Shown piece by piece: positions 20,371 through 30,628 of a stretch of 64,000 nt of DNA (its first letter is position 1; each line of letters begins with the position of its first letter). The notes beneath the pieces were generated by a model. The model ran no database searches, was not told where the DNA came from, and saw only the letters and a list, made by a program, of their open reading frames with translations. The DNA is from Streptomyces sp. WAC08241 (GTDB lineage Bacteria; Actinomycetota; Actinomycetes; Streptomycetales; Streptomycetaceae), in assembly GCA_007858575.1 (NCBI GenBank), contig CP042279.1, forward strand, positions 4,280,501-4,344,500, read 5' to 3'. Position numbers and translations under genes: made by a program.

Positions 20371-20417
20371 CCGAGGGCCGTCGACCACGGGGTTCCCCGT
20401 GGTCGACGGCCCCTCGG
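20371..20417 (-). terminator. terminator downstream of moeZ
   Basis: Long inverted repeat, 20371-20392 against 20395-20417 with one bulged base and a two-base loop, lying 34 bases past the moeZ stop in its direction of transcription. Confidence 0.8.
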
Positions 20418-20450
20418 CTCGGCCTGCCGTGTCCGGCCGCGCGGATCCGC

Positions 20451-21628
20451 CTAGTAGACCGGCTTCTCGGGCTCGATCTGGTGGACCCAGCCGATCACGC
20501 CGCCGCCGACGTGCACCGCGTCCGCGAAGCCCGCGGACTTGAGGACGGCGAGGACCTCCGCACTGCGGACACCCGTCTTGCAGTGCAGGACGATCCGCTT
20601 GTCCTGCGGGAGGTCCTGGAGGGCGGTGCCCATCAGGAACTCGTTCTTGGGGATCAGCCGGGCGCCGGGGATCGAGACGATCTCGTACTCGTTCGGCTCG
20701 CGGACGTCGATGATGTCGATGTTCTCGCCGTCGTCGATCCACTCCTTGAGCTGCTTGGGAGTGATCGTCGCGCCGGCCGCCGCCTCCTGCGCCTCCTCGG
20801 ACACGACGCCGCAGAAGGCCCTCGTAGTCGATGAGCTCGGTGACGGTCGGTTTCGCCGCAGACCGCGCAGTTCGGGTCCTTGCGGACCTTGACCTGGCGG
20901 TACTGCATCTCCAGGGCGTCGTAGATCATCAGGCGGCCGACCAGCGGGTCGCCCACGCCGGCGAGGACCTTGATGGCCTCGGTGACCTGGATGGAGCCGA
21001 TGGACGCGCAGAGCACGCCCAGGACGCCGCCCTCGGCGCAGGACGGGACCATGCCCGGCGGCGGGGGCTCCGGGTAGAGGCAGCGGTAGCAGGGGCCGTA
21101 CTCGGACCAGAAGACCGAGGCCTGGCCGTCGAAGCGGTAGATCGAGCCCCACACGTACGGCTTGTTCAGCAGCACGCAGGCGTCGTTCACCAGGTAGCGG
21201 GTGGCGAAGTTGTCCGTGCCGTCGACGATGAGGTCGTACTGGCCGAAGATCTCCAGGACGTTCTCGGCTTCGAGCCGCTCCTCGTGCAGGACCACGTTCA
21301 CGTACGGGTTGATGCCGAGCACGCTGTCCCGCGCCGACGCGGCCTTGGAGCGGCCGATGTCGGCCTGGCTGTGGATGATCTGGCGCTGGAGGTTCGACTC
21401 GTCGACCTCGTCGAACTCCACGATGCCGAGCGTGCCCACGCCGGCGGCGGCCAGGTACATCAGCGCCGGCGAGCCGAGGCCGCCGGCGCCGACGCACAGC
21501 ACCTTGGCGTTCTTGAGCCGCTTCTGCCCGTCCATCCCGACGTCCGGGATGATCAGGTGGCGGGAGTACCTGCGGACCTCGTCTACGGTGAGCTCGGCGG
21601 CCGGCTCGACCAGGGGTGGCAGCGACAC
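20451..21628 (-). CDS. moeZ: MoeZ: ThiF/MoeB-type adenylyltransferase fused to a rhodanese sulfurtransferase
   Basis: Activates the C-terminal Gly-Gly of small sulfur-carrier proteins by adenylation, then transfers sulfur to make a thiocarboxylate for molybdopterin, thiamin and some thio-metabolites. N-terminal E1-like domain: VLCVGAGGLGSPALMYLAAAG, QRQIIHSQADIGRSKA and DLIVDGTDNFATR, with zinc pairs CYRC and CAVC. C-terminal rhodanese domain has IDVREPNEYEIVSIPGA and the active Cys in CKTGVRS. Start GTG at 21626-21628. One or two bases must be restored near 20820-20860 between the domains. About 393 residues, a standard length. Confidence 0.94.
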
Positions 21629-21691
21629 GGGGACTCCGGTGGTCGGTATGTCAGTACGGTTGTTCTCCCCGTAACACTGCCACGCCCCTTC

Positions 21692-22437
21692 TCATTCCGA
21701 GACACCCGGTCCGATCCGCGAGACGATTTCGTCCCAGTAGCCGGGCAGCGAGTGGAACGGGTCGGTTTGTCCCGGGCGGCCCGGACGGTCGGTGAAGAAG
21801 ATCGTCCCCGCGCCCTGCCAGCGGGCGATCCGCAGGGCCTCGTCGAGGTGGGTCCGCGGAACGCCGTGCACGAGGTGGACGAACTTCGTCTCCGTGTACT
21901 CGGCGGTCCACTCGGCCACCTGCGACCAGCGGTAGTCCGTCCAGGCCCCGGAGAAGGTCACGAGCTGGTCGGCGGCCTCGGCGTATCCGGGGTGGGGTGG
22001 GTGCCGTGGCCGAGGACGAGGTGGGCCTCGCCGCCGAGGACGGTCTCCAGGGTCGCGCAGACCCGCCGCACCCCGGCCAGGTCGGCCCGGTCGGCGGGGC
22101 AGCGGTCCAGGTAGTAGCCGTCCACCTTGTACCAGTCGAGGAAGCGGTGGGCGTCCGTGACGAGTTCCCCGAAGGGCCGGGGAGCCGTGGGCCGCGTCCA
22201 GGTGCCCGAGGACCCTGACCCCGGCGTCGCGGAGCTTCCCGGCCGCCTCCAGGCAGTGCGGGTCGGGGCGGCTGCCCGGCCCGTCCGCGACGTTGAGCAC
22301 GGCCCAGTGCAGGGGGTGCCGGGGCGGGTCAGCTCGGCCCACTCGACGGGGGCGAGCAGCGGGTGGGCGTAGCCGGGGACGCCCACCCCCAGGGCCTGGA
22401 CCGCTCCGGTGGCCGTGGTGCCCGTCAGATGCGACAC
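21692..22437 (-). CDS. spherulin-4 family glycoside hydrolase-like protein
   Basis: About 248 residues after restoring bases near 22320, 22190 and 21995. A TIM-barrel-like sequence with VPGYAHPLLAPVEWAEL at the start, the strand motif KVDGYYLDRCPAD (acidic residues at a strand end), LVTFSGAWTDYRW, ETKFVHLVHGVPRTHLDEA and GAGTIFFTDRPG. This pattern fits the spherulation-specific family 4 (Spherulin4), whose fungal member Sph3 cleaves galactosaminogalactan. No signal peptide is seen, so it is cytoplasmic or exported by another route. Start GTG at 22435-22437 overlaps the epimerase stop by 12 bases. Confidence 0.75.
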
Positions 22438-23391
22438 GCCGCCTCCATCCAGATGTCGGCGAGCGACTCCTCCAGGTTGATCCGGGGCCGCCAGCCGAGC
22501 CGGTCGCGGGCGGTGCGCACGTCGGCCTGCTGCCAGGGGCCGCAGCCGTCGGGGTACGGGTAGGGGCGGAGGCCAGTTGGTCGGCGATGGTCCCCTCGGT
22601 GCGGGGGGCGCCGATCATCGGGCGCTGCGGGATGCCGTGCGGGGCGTCCAGCTCGTTGAGGTTGCCGGAGTAGCCGGCGACCCGGGCCAGGACGGCGGCG
22701 GCGTCGCGGAGCCGGACCGCGCGGCCGGTGCCGATGACGACGCCCTGGGCGGCGGAGAGCGAGGCCGCGTGGACGGCCCGGGCCACGTCCCGCACGTCGA
22801 CGAAGTCCCGCTGCACGCCGAGTCCGCTGAGCTTGAGCTCGCCGTCCCCGGCCTGCATCGCCCGGCGCATCGCCTCGGCGAGGCGGCCGAGCGGGGAGCC
22901 GGCGGGGTGCCGGGGCCCACGGGCGAGAAGACCCGCAGGACGACGGCGTCGAGGCCCGAGCCGAGGACGAGTTCGGTCGCGGCCAGCTTGGACACGCCGT
23001 ACGGGCCGCCGGGGCGGGGCACGGCGTCCTCGGCGGTGGAGGAGCCGGGCTGGCTCGGCCCGTACTCCGAGGCGCAGCCGACCTGGACGAGCCGGGCGCC
23101 GCAGCCGCTGCGGCGCAGGGCCTCGCAGACGGTGGCGACGGCGACGGTGTTGTGCCGGGTCAGGTCGCGGGCGCCGCCGCGGGTGGCGCCGGCGCAGTTG
23201 ACGACGACTCCGGGGTGGACGGCGTCGAGGAAGCGGGTGAGCGCGCCGGGGCTGCCGGACGCGAGGTCGAACCGCACGTCGGCGTCGTCGCCCCGGCCCA
23301 GGGCGGTGAGGTGGACGGCCGGGTCGGCGAGCAGCCGGTCGGCGACGAAGCGGCCGATGAAGCCGTTGGCTCCGAGCAGGAGGACCCTCAT
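22426..23391 (-). CDS. NAD-dependent nucleotide-sugar epimerase/dehydratase (extended SDR)
   Basis: About 321 residues. Rossmann motif LLLGANGFIGRFVADRLL at the N-terminus, FDLASG for the adenine pocket, catalytic Ser region VGCASEYGPS and the YGVSK tetrad (Tyr and Lys four apart). Later segments are QRDFVDVRDVARAVHAAS and LGWRPRINLEESLADIW. Starts at ATG 23389-23391 and ends at TGA 22426-22428 inside the start of the spherulin-like gene, so the two are coupled. Two bases need restoring (near 22905 and 22575). Member of a four-gene glycan cluster; the sugar substrate is unknown. Confidence 0.9.
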
Positions 23392-23528
23392 CGTGCGGCC
23401 CCTTCGTGCCGACCGGCCGTTCCTCGGGATTGCGGGGTCATGGTCTTCGTTCTCCTTGCGGGGTGGTGAGGGACGGGAGGTGGGGGCGGGGCACGCCCGC
23501 GGCGTCGGCTCCGCGGGTGTGCGGGGGT

Positions 23529-25079
23529 TCACGGGGTGGCGTGGGCCGAGGCCCGGGCGAGGGAGCCGGTCGCGTGGGCCAGGAGGCCGAGCGCGGCGGC
23601 GCCGCAGACGAGGGTGGGGATGGCCCTGGCCCCCAGGCGTCGACGAGGGTGCGCACCGGGACGGCGAGCACGTCGAAGCCGGGGACGGGGAGGCGGGAGG
23701 AGAGGACGCTCGCGAGGGCGAGCGCCTCGGCGGCGCAGGCCGCGGCCAGGGCGGCCGAGGCCGTCTCGGGGTGGCCGTGGACGGTGAGGAGGCGGGCGAG
23801 CAGCAGGAGCGCGCCGAGGGCGAGGGCCCCGGGCCGGCTCCGGTGGGGGGAGGAGGGCGGCGAGGGCGAGGAGTTGGAGGGTCACGGTGCCGAGGAGCAG
23901 CGGCCGGACGGCGGCGGCGAAGTCGGCGAGGCCCCGGCTGTCGGCGATCCGGCGGCGGGCCCGGCGGGCGAAGAGGTGGGCGCACCAGGCGGCGGGGGCG
24001 ACGGCGAGCGCGAGGCCCAGGAGGGGCCGGGGGTGAGCTCCCAGAGGTCGTCGGGGCCGCCGGTGAGCACCTCCGCGAGGAGTCCGTCGCCGCCGACCGC
24101 GTACGCCAGGAGCCAGAGGGTCCAGAGGCGGGCGGCGGGCGCGGTCCGCCCGCCGGGCGCGCGGAGGGGCCGCGCCGGACGGCGAGGAACAGCGCCCCGC
24201 CGAGCCCGAGGGCCCCGGCGGCGCCGACGGCGGCGCGCACGGACCCGTGGGCGAGGGCGAGTCCGAGCCCGGCGAGGGCGGCGACGGCGCCGGGCGCGAG
24301 CACGGCGAGCGCCCAGGGGGCGACGGGCTCCCGCCGGTCCTCGGCGGTACGCGTCTCCTCCCGGCGGCGCGGCACGCGCGCGTACAGCTCCTCGGCGAGC
24401 GAGAACACGTCCCGGTGCCGGTAGCGGGCGGCGGTCCGGTCGGTGAACCCGCGCGCTTCGAGCCCGGCGGCCACGTCGAGGGTCGACGGCCCGCTCGCAC
24501 AGCTCCCGGTGCCGGTGCATGAGCACGCGGACGGGGTCGGCGGCGCCGTGGCGGGGGCGGGGGCGGGGCGGCCTGTGCAGCCGGGCGCGGCGCGACCGGC
24601 GCCTGCGGCCGGACGGGCCTGGCCCCGGCGGCCGGACCGGACGGCACCCGGGCGGACCCGGCGCCGCCGGTCGGCCGCAGGGGCGCCGGACCGGGGGTCA
24701 TCGGCCCGGGACCGGCCTCGGCCGGGACCGCAGGCCCGTGCGCCGCCGGAGTCCCGGACTCGTACACGGTCGGAACCTCGGGCTTCGCGGTCGGGGGTGC
24801 GGGTGCCGTGTCCGGTGCGTTCCGGTGCGTCGGCGGTGCGGGGGCGGTCGGGGGCTCCGGCGGTTCGGCGGGCCGGTCCTCCCGGTCCTCCTGGTCCTTC
24901 CGGAGGGCGGGGGCGGTCGGGTGGGGCCGCAGGGGTGTCGCCGTGGCCGCCCCCGGGGCCTGGACTATCCCGGGCGGGGTGTCCTCGGCGGTGCCGGCCC
25001 GGAGGGCGGGGGCGCCGAGGAGGGCCTCGGAGCGGGCGTCCCAGGCTCCGGGGCTGGTCGGGGCGGCGGAGCCGCGCAT
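23529..25079 (-). CDS. multi-span membrane protein of the glycan cluster
   Basis: About 516 residues. Start ATG at 25077-25079 with AAGGAG 8 bases upstream, 14 bases after the stop of the glycosyltransferase. The first 180 residues are Pro/Ala-rich and disordered. Next comes a short conserved soluble motif (VLMHRHRELCERAVDP, GFTDRTAARYRHRDVFSLAEE), then about ten hydrophobic segments to the end (for example PWALAVLAPGAVAALAGLGL, GPLLGLALAVAPAAW, TLQLLALAALL). Bases need restoring near 24570, 24500, 24170, 24030 and 23840. I do not recognise the family by name. By position it could be the membrane or export partner of the glycosyltransferase. Confidence 0.7.
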   Translation of the reverse strand: MRGSAAPTSPGAWDARSEALLGAPALRAGTAEDTPPGIVQAPGAATATPLRPHPTAPALRKDQEDREDRPAEPPEPPTAPAPPTHRNAPDTAPAPPTAKPEVPTVYESGTPAAHGPAVPAEAGPGPMTPGPAPLRPTGGAGSARVPSGPAAGARPVRPQAPVAPRPAAQAAPPPPPPRRRRPRPRAHAPAPGAVRAGRRPSTWPPGSKRAGSPTGPPPATGTGTCSRSPRSCTRACRAAGRRRVPPRTGGSPSPPGRSPCSRPAPSPPSPGSDSPSPTGPCAPPSAPPGPSGSAGRCSSPSGAAPPRARRADRARRPPLDPLAPGVRGRRRRTPRGGAHRRPRRPLGAHPRPLLGLALAVAPAAWCAHLFARRARRRIADSRGLADFAAAVRPLLLGTVTLQLLALAALLPPPEPARGPRPRRAPAARPPPHRPRPPRDGLGRPGRGLRRRGARPRERPLLPPPRPRLRRARRPGAHPRRRLGARAIPTLVCGAAALGLLAHATGSLARASAHATP

Positions 25080-25092
25080 GGGGTCGTCTCCT

Positions 25093-26741
25093 TCAGGCAT
25101 CGGGGCTCCCGTGCCCGCGGCCACGGCTCCGGGGTTCCAACTGCCCGGCACGTGCGCCTCGGCGGGGTGGGCGAAGAGGGCTCCGTCGCCGGGGCGGTGG
25201 CGCACCGGCGCGCGGGAGAGGAGTTCGAGGTAGATGCCGCGGAAGGCGGCCAGGTTCTGTTCGACGGTGAAGAGTTCGAGCGCGCGGGCGCGGGCGGCGG
25301 CGCCGAGCCGGTGGCGCTGCCCGGGGTCGCGCAGCAGCGCGAGGCACGCGTCGGCGAGCGCCCGGGGTTGCGCGGGGCACGACGAGCCCGGTGCCGCCGA
25401 TGATCTCGACGACCGCGCCGACGTCGGTCGAGACGGTGGCCCGCGCGCAGAACATCGCCTCGACGAGGCCGGCCGGGAAGCCCTCGACGGTGCTGGAGAG
25501 GACGACGACCGCGGCGGAGGCGTAGGTGTCCTCCAGGGTGGGCGCCTCCGGGCCGCCGAGCTCCTCGAAGGAGACGGGGTTCTCGCCGACGGCGTGCGCC
25601 CCGGCGGCCTCGTCGGGGAAGAGCTGCGCGGCGAACCCCTTGCAGTGGGCGAGGTACGCGTCGGCGCCCGGGTCCCGCACGGGGACGGTGACGATCCGCA
25701 GCCGGGCGTCGGGCTGCCGGGCCCGGACGTCGGCGAAGGCGTGCAGCAGGGCGACGAGGTCCTTGGCGGGTTCGGCGCGGCCGACCCAGACCAGGGTGGT
25801 GGGGTCGCCGCTCTCCTCGTCCTCGCCGACCCTCTCGAAGCGGTCGGCCGCCATGCCGGGGTGGACGGTGCGGACGCGGGCCCGGTCGGCGCCGCACTTC
25901 TCCTGCCAGCGGCGGGTGTGGGCGTTGCCGGGGTGAGCAGGGCGGCCTGCCGGTAGACCTCGGCGGCGAGCCGCCCGTGGAGGGAGGCGAGCAGGGTGCG
26001 CAGGGGCGCGGAGCGGTCGGCGACGGCGGCCGAGAGGTAGTGGGCGCGGAGCTGGACGCCGTACTCGGTGACCAGGAGCGGGGTCCCGAAGAAGCGGGTG
26101 GCCAGGAGTCCGGGGAGGGCGGTGGTGCCTCCGGCGGCGGCGTGGCAGAGGTCGGCCGCGCCGAGGGCGTCCTCCTCGTACCAGTCGAGGGAGAGGGGCG
26201 CAGGACCCGCTCCAGGTGCTCGGCGAAGGCGAGGTGGTCGGGGAGTCTGGCGGCGGCCGCGCCCGGCGTGCGCCGGGCGCGCGGCAGGCGGTTTCGAGGG
26301 CGCGGACGGCGTCGTCGGAGCGGAGCGCGCCGGGCAGTCCGCCGCGCTCGCGGGCCAGTTCGGCGAGCGCGTAGAGCCCTTCGGCGAAGGCGTCCGCGCC
26401 TCGAGCCGCCCGCCGCCCCCTCCGCGCAGAGGCCCGTGGCGAGCCGCTCGTACGCCGCGGTGAAGCGGTGGCGGTCGCGGCGGCCGTAGGCGCGGCGGGC
26501 GGCGCGGGCCGTGCCGGGCGCGGTCCGTTCGAGGAGGCCGCCGGAGGCGTCCCCGGGGTCGGCGGCGCGGACGAGCCGGGCGTGGGGGGCAGCGGCAAGG
26601 TGGCGCCGGTGGAGGACGGGCGGCCGACGGCGTACAGGTCGAACCGGTGCTGTCCGAGTCCGCGCACGAGCCGCTCACACCAGACCCCGGACTCACCGAC
26701 GGCGTACGGGTAGCCACCTCCGTGAGCAGTCCGATCCGCAC
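25093..26741 (-). CDS. GT4 glycosyltransferase with DUF3492 (PelF-like)
   Basis: About 549 residues. It begins MRIGLLTE and has the DUF3492-type N-terminal half (GVSGSCADS in a shifted frame, SLDWYEEDALGAADLCHAAA, TEYGVQLRAHYLS). The C-terminal GT-B half has TTLVWVGRAEPAKDLVALLHAF, LSSTVEGFPAGLVEAMFCAR and STDVGAVVEIIGGTGLVV. This is the architecture of PelF, the UDP-sugar-dependent polymerase of Pel polysaccharide. Start GTG at 26739-26741. The end is most likely TGA 25093-25095, which leaves an ideal AAGGAG for the next gene; a continuous frame through to 23529 results from a missing base. Further bases are missing near 26715, 26600, 26400, 26270, 26200, 25935 and 25380. Confidence 0.85.
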
Positions 26742-26817
26742 GCGTGCACCCCCGATCTCCTTGACGGCGGCCACCGTTGGTCCGGTGACTCGCAGCGGGA
26801 AGAACGTAAACAAGAGT

Positions 26818-26853
26818 CGGTGGTGCGACGGACGGTTGTCCGTCGCACCACCG
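26818..26853 (-). terminator. terminator of the peptide transporter operon
   Basis: A 16-bp perfect stem (26818-26833 with 26838-26853), loop GGTT. On the minus strand the hairpin is followed by ACTCTTGTTT, a T-rich tail. It lies about 75 bases past the last transporter gene and before the glycosyltransferase gene, separating the two transcription units. Confidence 0.85.
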
Positions 26854-26928
26854 GAAGGGGTGAATGCTCGTAACTTTCCCACCCCGGTCGCGTTCTGTCG
26901 CGGTAAGCGGCGGAACGGTGACGGAGGG

Positions 26929-28676
26929 TCAGGCGACGGCCAGCTCCTGGCCCTGCTCGCCGAGTCGTTCCCGGCGCCGTTCCCGGCGCGCCGCCGCGAG
27001 GGCCGGGTCGAGCGAGGGGACGGCGGCGAGCAGCTCCCGGGTGTAGGGGTCCCGGGGCGTCCCGTACACCTCCTCGACCGTGCCCTGTTCGACGATCCGG
27101 CCGCCGCGCATGACGGCGACCCGGTCGCTGACCCGGCGGACGACCGCGAGGTCGTGGGCGATGAAGACGAGTCCGAGGCCGAGTTCGGCCTGGAGCTCGG
27201 CGAGCAGCGCGGTCACCTGGGCCTGGGTGGTGACGTCGAGCGCGGAGACGGGTTCGTCGCAGACGACGATCCGGGGTTCGGCGGCGAGCGCGCGGGCGAT
27301 GCCGACGCGCTGGCGCTGGCCGCCGCTGAACTCGTGCGGGTAGGCGTCGTACCGGTCGGGTTCGAGCCCCACCCGGTCGAGCAGCTCCCGCACCCGGTCG
27401 CGGATCCGCCTCTCGTCGCGCTCCCCGCCGCCCGGAGCGGGTCGGCGATCGACTCGCCGACGGAGCGGCGCGGGTTGAGGGAGGCGACGGGGTCCTGGAA
27501 GACCATCTGGAGTTCGCGGCGGTACGGGCGCAGTTCCCGCTCCGGCAGGGCGCCGATCTCCGTCCCCCGTAGCGGAGCAGTCCGCCGGTCGGGTCGAGGA
27601 GCCGCACCAGCATCCGGCCGAGGGTGGTCTTGCCGCTGCCGGACTCCCCCGACGACGCCGAGGGTCTCGCCCGCGCGGACGGTGAGGGAGACGTCGTCGA
27701 CGGCGGTCACGGCCCGCTTGCCGCGCCCGAACTCCCGCCGCAGGCCCACCGCTTCGAGCAGCGCCTCCCCTGGCGGGCCGGGGTCCTGACCGGCCCGTCG
27801 AGCCGGGGCACGGCGGAGAGGAGCGTGCGCGTGTACGGCTCCGAGGGGGCGCCCAGGAGGCCGGCGACGGGGCCGCGTTCGACCTCGCGCCCGTCGCGCA
27901 TGACGAGCACCTCGTCGACGCTCTCGGCGGCCACGCCCACGTCGTGGGTGACCAGGAGCAGCGCGGTGCCGGTCTCGCGGCGCAGCTCGTGCAGCAGGTC
28001 GAGGATCTGGGCCTGCACGGTGACGTCGAGGGCGGTGGTCGGCTCGTCGGCGACGAGGAGCCGGGGCTCGCAGGCGAGGGCCATCGCGATGAGGGCGCGC
28101 TGGCGCATGCCGCCGCTGAACTCGTGCGGACGGGAGCGGGAGCGGCGGGCCGCGTCGGGGATGCCGACCCGGTCGAGGACGTCCACGGCGCGGGCGCGGG
28201 CGGCCTTCCGCGAGCCCCCGGCGTGGATCCGGTACACCTCGGCGATCTGGTCGCCGACGGCGTAGTAGGGTCGAGGGAGGACAGCGGGTCCTGGAAGACC
28301 ATGGCGGCGATCCCGCCGCGCAGCCGCCGCAGGTCGGCGGGGCCCGCGGTGGCGACGTCGACGCCGCCGACGCGCACGGTGCCGGTGACCCGGGCGCCGG
28401 TTCCCCGGTGGAGGCCGAGGAGGGCGCCGGCGACGGTGGACTTGCCACTGCCGGACTCTCCGACGAGGGCGAGCGCGCGGCCCTCGGCGAGGGTGAGGGA
28501 GAGCCCGTCGACGGCCCGTACGGAGCCGTCCGCGCGGTCGAAGGAGACCGTCAGGTCCCGCACCTCGACCAGGGGCCCGGGGCCTTGGACGGGGCCGGTC
28601 CGGAAACGGTCGCGGACGGGGCCGGTCCGGAAGCGGTCGCGGTCGTCACGTCGGGACCGCCCTTCTCGGTCGTCAC
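26929..28676 (-). CDS. fused double ATPase of a peptide/nickel-class ABC transporter (DppD-DppF fusion)
   Basis: Two complete ABC ATPase domains in one chain of about 582 residues. Domain 1: GESGSGKSTVAGALLGL, VFQDPLSSLDP, HEFSGGMRQRALIAMAL, LLVADEPTTALDV and VTHDVGVAAE. Domain 2: VFQDPVASLNP, HEFSGGQRQRVGIARAL, IVVCDEPVSALDV and FIAHDLAVVRR. Both carry the C-terminal Y-T-R/E-L motif of oligopeptide ATPases (PYTRTLL, PYTRELL). GTG at 28674-28676 overlaps the permease stop as GTGA. Missing bases are apparent near 28585, 28265, 27790, 27645, 27560 and 27430. The short N-terminal extension contains a duplicated SGPAPS segment. Confidence 0.92.
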
Positions 28677-29660
28677 GTCAGGACCACCCTTCGGTCGGCG
28701 GCCGCGTACAGCAGGTCCGCGAGGACGTTGGCGAGGACGACGGCCGTGCCCATCACCATGACCACGCCGACCACCACGGGCAGGTCGATCCGGCGGACCC
28801 CGTCGATGAGGGTCTTGCCGAGGCCGGGGATGCCGAAGAGGGACTCGGTGAGCACGGCCCCGCCGAACATCGAGCCGAGGTCGACGGCGCTGATCGCGAT
28901 CACCGGCGGGACGGCGCCGCGCAGGGCGTGCCGGGTGACGACGGACCGCTCCCCCACCCCGTAGGCGCGGAAGGTGCGGATGTGGTCCTCGGCGAGCGTC
29001 TCCAGGGTGGAACTGCGGGTGAGCCGGGCGTACTTGGCCGATTCGAAGAAGCCGAGGGTGATCCAGGGAAGCAGCATGTTCCAGGCCCACTGCTCGGGGT
29101 CCTCGCCCAGCGGCACGTAGCTGGGGAAGGGCAGCCACTGGAGGTAGGCGCAGACGGCCATGAGGAGGAGCAGGCCCAGGATGAAGACGGGCGTGCCGGT
29201 GCCGGCGAGGGTGAGCACGGTGAGGACGCGCTCGGTGATCCCGCCCCGGCGCAGGGCGGAGAGCAGTCCGGTGCCGACGCCGACGAGGAGCCAGACGACC
29301 ATGGCGCCGAGGGCGAGGGAGGCGGTGGCGGGCAGGCGCTCCAGGACGAGCTGGGTGACCTGCTGGTCGCTCTGGTACGACAGGCCGAGGCAGGGCGCGT
29401 CGCAGTGCACGACGGAGGTCCCGGTGGAGTAGTCGCGGCCGGTGAACACGCCCTGGAGGAAGTGCAGGTACTGCGCGGACACGCTCTGGTTCAGGCCGAG
29501 TTGCTCGCGCACCTGGGCGATCTGCTGGGGTTGCAGCGCTCGCCGCAGGCCAGCCTGGCGGGGTCGCCGGGGCCAGGTAGAACAGGGCGTACACGAGGAC
29601 CGAGAGCGCCAGGAGGACGAGCGCGGCACCCGCGAGCCGCTTGAGGACGAAGCGGGTCAT
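28673..29660 (-). CDS. ABC transporter permease, DppB/OppB type
   Basis: Membrane permease of about 328 residues with the usual N-terminal helix (ALVLLALSVLVYALFYLAP) and a large external loop containing a Cys pair (HCDAPC). Five further helices follow and the EAA-like loop is AYGVGERSVVTRHALRGAVPPVI. Ends FGIPGLGKTLIDGVRRIDLP ... VVLT. ATG at 29658-29660 overlaps the DppC stop as ATGA. One or two bases need restoring near 29560. Confidence 0.92.
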
Positions 29661-30628
29661 CGGGAGGACTCCTTACGGGTGCCCACGCGCAGCCGGCTCG
29701 CCTCGCGCGGGTCGAGGGCCGTGCGGACCGCGTCGCCGAGGACGGTGAAGGCGAGCACGGTGGTGAAGAGCAGTCCGGCGGGCAGCAGGACGTACGCCGG
29801 GTCGGCGCGGAACCAGGTCTGCGCGGTCGACAGCATCTGTCCCCAGGACGGGGTGGGCGGGTGACGCCGACGCCGAGGAAGGACAGGGACGCCTCGACGA
29901 CGATGTTGGTGGGGACGAGGATCGCCGCGTAGGTGATGACGGGGGCGGCGAGGGAGGGCAGCAGCTCCCGGCGGGCGGTCCGCCACCGTCCGGAGCCGGC
30001 GAGGCGGGAGGCGGCGACGAAGTCGAGGCTCTTGAGGGTGAGCGTCTGGGCGCGCACGATCCGAGGTGCCGGCCCAGCCGAGGAACCCGATGACGAGGAT
30101 CAGGAGCAGCGGCCGGGGAAGTCGCGGGGACGACGGCGGTCAGCGAGATGGCGAGGACCAGCATCGGCAGGGCGACGAGGACGTCGGTGGCGCGGCCGAG
30201 GACGGCGTCGATCCAGCGGTTGCCGAGTCCGGCGGCGAGGCCGACGAGGACGCCGAGGAGGATCTGGACGGCGGTGGCGCCGATGCCGACGAGCAGCGAG
30301 ATCCGGGCGCCGTACAGGAGCCGGACGAACAGGTCGCGGCCGGTGCCCGGTTCGACGCCGAGCCAGTGGTCGGCGCTCGCGCCGCCGAAGGAGCCGTACG
30401 GGACGCCGCCGCGCGCCGAGTCGACGAGGTCGTCGTGGTACGCGTACGCGTCCTGGCCCTCCAGGGAGGCGAGCAGCGGCGCGGCGAGGGCGAGGAGGAC
30501 GAGCAGGAGCAGGACGGCGGAGGAGGCGAGGGCGGCCGGGCGGGTGCGCAGCCGTCGCCACACCTGCCGGGCGGCGCCCGTGGCGGGGATCCCGCCACGG
30601 GCGCCGGCGTGTCGGTCAGGGCGGTCAC
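29657..30628 (-). CDS. ABC transporter permease, DppC/OppC type
   Basis: Second permease, about 323 residues. First helix is VLLLLVLLALAAPLLASLEG. The family loop HWLGVEPGTGRDLFVRLLYGAR gives the D-x-x-G-RD signature of DppC/OppC proteins. Further helices include ATAVQILLGVLVGLAAGLG and AAILVPTNIVVEASLSFLGVG. Start GTG at 30626-30628 overlaps the binding-protein stop as GTGA. Bases must be restored near 30590, 30115, 30060 and 29865. Confidence 0.92.

Noticed and set aside
23529..26882. Single 1117-codon frame joining the glycosyltransferase to the membrane protein
   Set aside because: It alternates between sensible and nonsense sequence. A neighbouring frame gives a stop at 25093 followed by an ideal ribosome binding site and ATG, so two genes are far more likely than a fusion.
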